DNA of 64,000 bases from LZORAL124-50-18 sp051208045 (GTDB lineage: Bacteria > Pseudomonadota > Gammaproteobacteria > Pseudomonadales > Oleiphilaceae): assembly GCA_051208045.1 (NCBI GenBank), contig JBPJFY010000015.1, forward strand, positions 30,943-94,942, read 5' to 3'. Below are positions 63,053 to 64,000 of this stretch, one piece after another. Both the position numbers and the translations under genes were made by a program. Each line of letters starts with the position of its first letter. The stretch's first letter is position 1. The notes beneath the pieces were generated by a model. The model had not been told where the DNA came from. It worked only from the letters and a program-made list of their open reading frames with translations, and did no database searches.

Positions 63053-63143
63053 GGTGGCTTCCGACGTTGAATTCCGTTAGACAATCACTCTGACAAACAA
63101 CCCAGAGGGCATGCATTATCGCTGTGCGAGGCAATCATCCCCG

Positions 63144-63503
63144 CTAAAGCACTTTCTTGATGGTCGCCAGCAGCTGATCCGGATTAAACGGCTTTACCAA
63201 CCAGCCTGTCGCACCGGCTTGCTTTCCCGCCATTTTTTTATCACCGGCAGACTCGGTGGTCAGCATCAGAATCGGCGTAAACTTGTAACTAGGCAATGTT
63301 CTCAGATTCTGCACGAGCGTGATGCCATCCATCACCGGCATATTCACATCCGACAATACCAGGTCGAACTGCTGTTTTTTAGCGGCATCCAGCGCTTGCT
63401 GACCGTCTGCTGCTTCCTGCACATCATATCCTGCGCCCTTCAATGTAAAGGTCACCATTTGCCTCATGGAGGCAGAATCATCAACCGCTAAAATTTTGGC
63501 CAT
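63144..63503 (-). CDS. cheY: CheY-like response regulator (second Che system)
   Basis: A 119-residue receiver domain: KILAVDDSASMRQM, phospho-Asp in LVLSDVNMPVMDG, Thr in MLTTES and Lys in LVKPFNP. The ATG overlaps the STAS gene stop by one base. Probably the output regulator of the adjacent CheA; whether it binds FliM is unknown. Confidence 0.93.
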   Translation of the reverse strand: MAKILAVDDSASMRQMVTFTLKGAGYDVQEAADGQQALDAAKKQQFDLVLSDVNMPVMDGITLVQNLRTLPSYKFTPILMLTTESAGDKKMAGKQAGATGWLVKPFNPDQLLATIKKVL

Positions 63504-63790
63504 TATTTTATTCCTTCTAACCCTAAGTAACTTGCAAATCCCAAGCGGACTACACTTTCTCGAAAAACGTCGGACGGCGAATCAATGCTTACCCGCACGC
63601 CGGAAGACTTCATGCTCTGCGTAAAACTGTACAGCAGCTGGATGACGGATGTGTCGATGCGCTCAACCTCCGAGGCATCTATCGTGGTGGGCGCACCGGC
63701 AGAATAAAACTGCTCCAGGGCATGCCCCAGACTCTCTGCTACCGCAATCCCGGAATTCTTTTCAAGTTTCAACACGCTGCCGTCCGCCAT
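63503..63790 (-). CDS. STAS domain protein heading the second che operon
   Basis: A 95-residue STAS domain with IDASEVERIDTSVIQLLYSF in the phosphorylation loop region; the usual Ser is represented by Thr/Ser in DTSVIQ. It resembles anti-sigma antagonists and may add a partner-switching step to the chemosensory pathway. No matching kinase adjoins it. ATG start near CACCACCC on the plus strand. Confidence 0.85.
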   Translation of the reverse strand: MADGSVLKLEKNSGIAVAESLGHALEQFYSAGAPTTIDASEVERIDTSVIQLLYSFTQSMKSSGVRVSIDSPSDVFRESVVRLGFASYLGLEGIK

Positions 63791-63873
63791 GCACCACCCT
63801 GTCTGTTTCTATCAGCACTTCCTTAATCGTAGTACAAAACGCGGCAACTGAAAGCCAAACTTCATACTTAACT

Positions 63874-64000
63874 CTAGGAGCCTGTCGGACTTTTAACTCT
63901 GAGCATCAAAACGTGAGATAATAACGCCACTCTATTACTCTTACATCGAGAGCCAGAATTTCCATGAGCCGTTTTATCACTGCCAACCGAAACACTGATT
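63874..64000 (+). mobile_element. possible left end of an insertion sequence (cut by window)
   Basis: The sequence from about 63877 (GGAGCCTGTCGGACTTTT) looks like an IS terminal inverted repeat, preceded by CTA, and lies ~85 bp before an ORF that resembles a transposase N-terminus. The other end and any target duplication lie outside the window, so this is tentative. Confidence 0.35.
63964..64000 (+). CDS. start of an ORF, possibly an IS1182-type transposase (3' end cut)
   Basis: ATG at 63964 begins MSRFITANRNTD before the window ends. From memory this resembles the N-terminus of IS1182-family transposases of gammaproteobacteria, but only 12 residues are visible. It diverges from the STAS-cheY operon. 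Confidence 0.4.
   Translation, partial: MSRFITANRNTD

Overview
The window is chromosomal DNA from a marine-type gammaproteobacterium of the Pseudomonadales/Oceanospirillales grouping. I infer this from protein families and gene order that mirror Pseudomonas: a mtaD-ubiG-mupP-yciK block, a full system I cytochrome c maturation operon (ccmABCDEFGHI), and the fliK-L-M-N-O-P-Q-R-flhB-flhA-flhF-fleN-fliA-cheYZAB-motCD-parC-parP run. Most of the window is core genome. Coding density is high and no rRNA, tRNA or CRISPR array was seen.

Layout. 1-3.3 kb (+): MTA/SAH deaminase (cut by the left edge), ubiquinone methyltransferase, MurNAc-6P phosphatase and the short-chain dehydrogenase YciK. 3.3-10.7 kb (-): ccmA to ccmI. 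10.9-13.4 kb (+): a second FliK-like protein and an orphan FlhB C-terminal domain (FhlB). 13.4-16.3 kb: a small secreted protein, then a DesA3-like desaturase and its flavin/2Fe-2S reductase. 16.3-17.5 kb (-): DUF2802 protein and CheW. 17.7-32.4 kb: a non-motility block holding two AdeT-like solute-binding paralogues, a membrane diguanylate cyclase, an HDOD protein, TamA/TamB, a DUF5808 membrane protein and a YgiQ radical SAM protein. 32.4-63.8 kb (-): one long motility and signalling region. Read in its own direction it runs STAS-CheY-CheA-CheW-CheR-CheD-CheB, HsbA-HsbR-HptB, FliK, FliLMNOPQR-FlhBA, FlhF-FleN-FliA, CheYZAB, MotCD, ParC-ParP. The last ~120 bp look like the start of an insertion sequence.

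How it works together. The fli/flh genes build the motor switch and export gate. FlhF and FleN set polar position and flagellar number. FliA drives late genes. CheYZAB with CheW and the ParC/ParP pair make and localise the chemosensory array that controls the motor through FliM. The second Che set is a complete core with adaptation enzymes but has no receptor gene here. HptB-HsbR-HsbA is a partner-switching relay known in Pseudomonas to connect hybrid kinases to swimming and biofilm decisions. Promoter-like sites fit the flagellar hierarchy: sigma-54-type -24/-12 elements precede fliK, fliL, flhA and probably the second fliK, and a near-consensus FliA (sigma-28) site precedes parC.

Most unusual: the ParP-like protein carries 21 perfectly phased pentapeptide repeats (15-bp tandem DNA repeats), predicted to form a long single alpha-helix between its N-terminus and its CheW-like domain. 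Also notable are four repeated acidic motifs in the linker of the first CheA, paired orphan AdeT-like proteins inside a block that splits the usual parP-cheW-DUF2802 synteny, and an 8-bp tandem repeat at the end of tamB.
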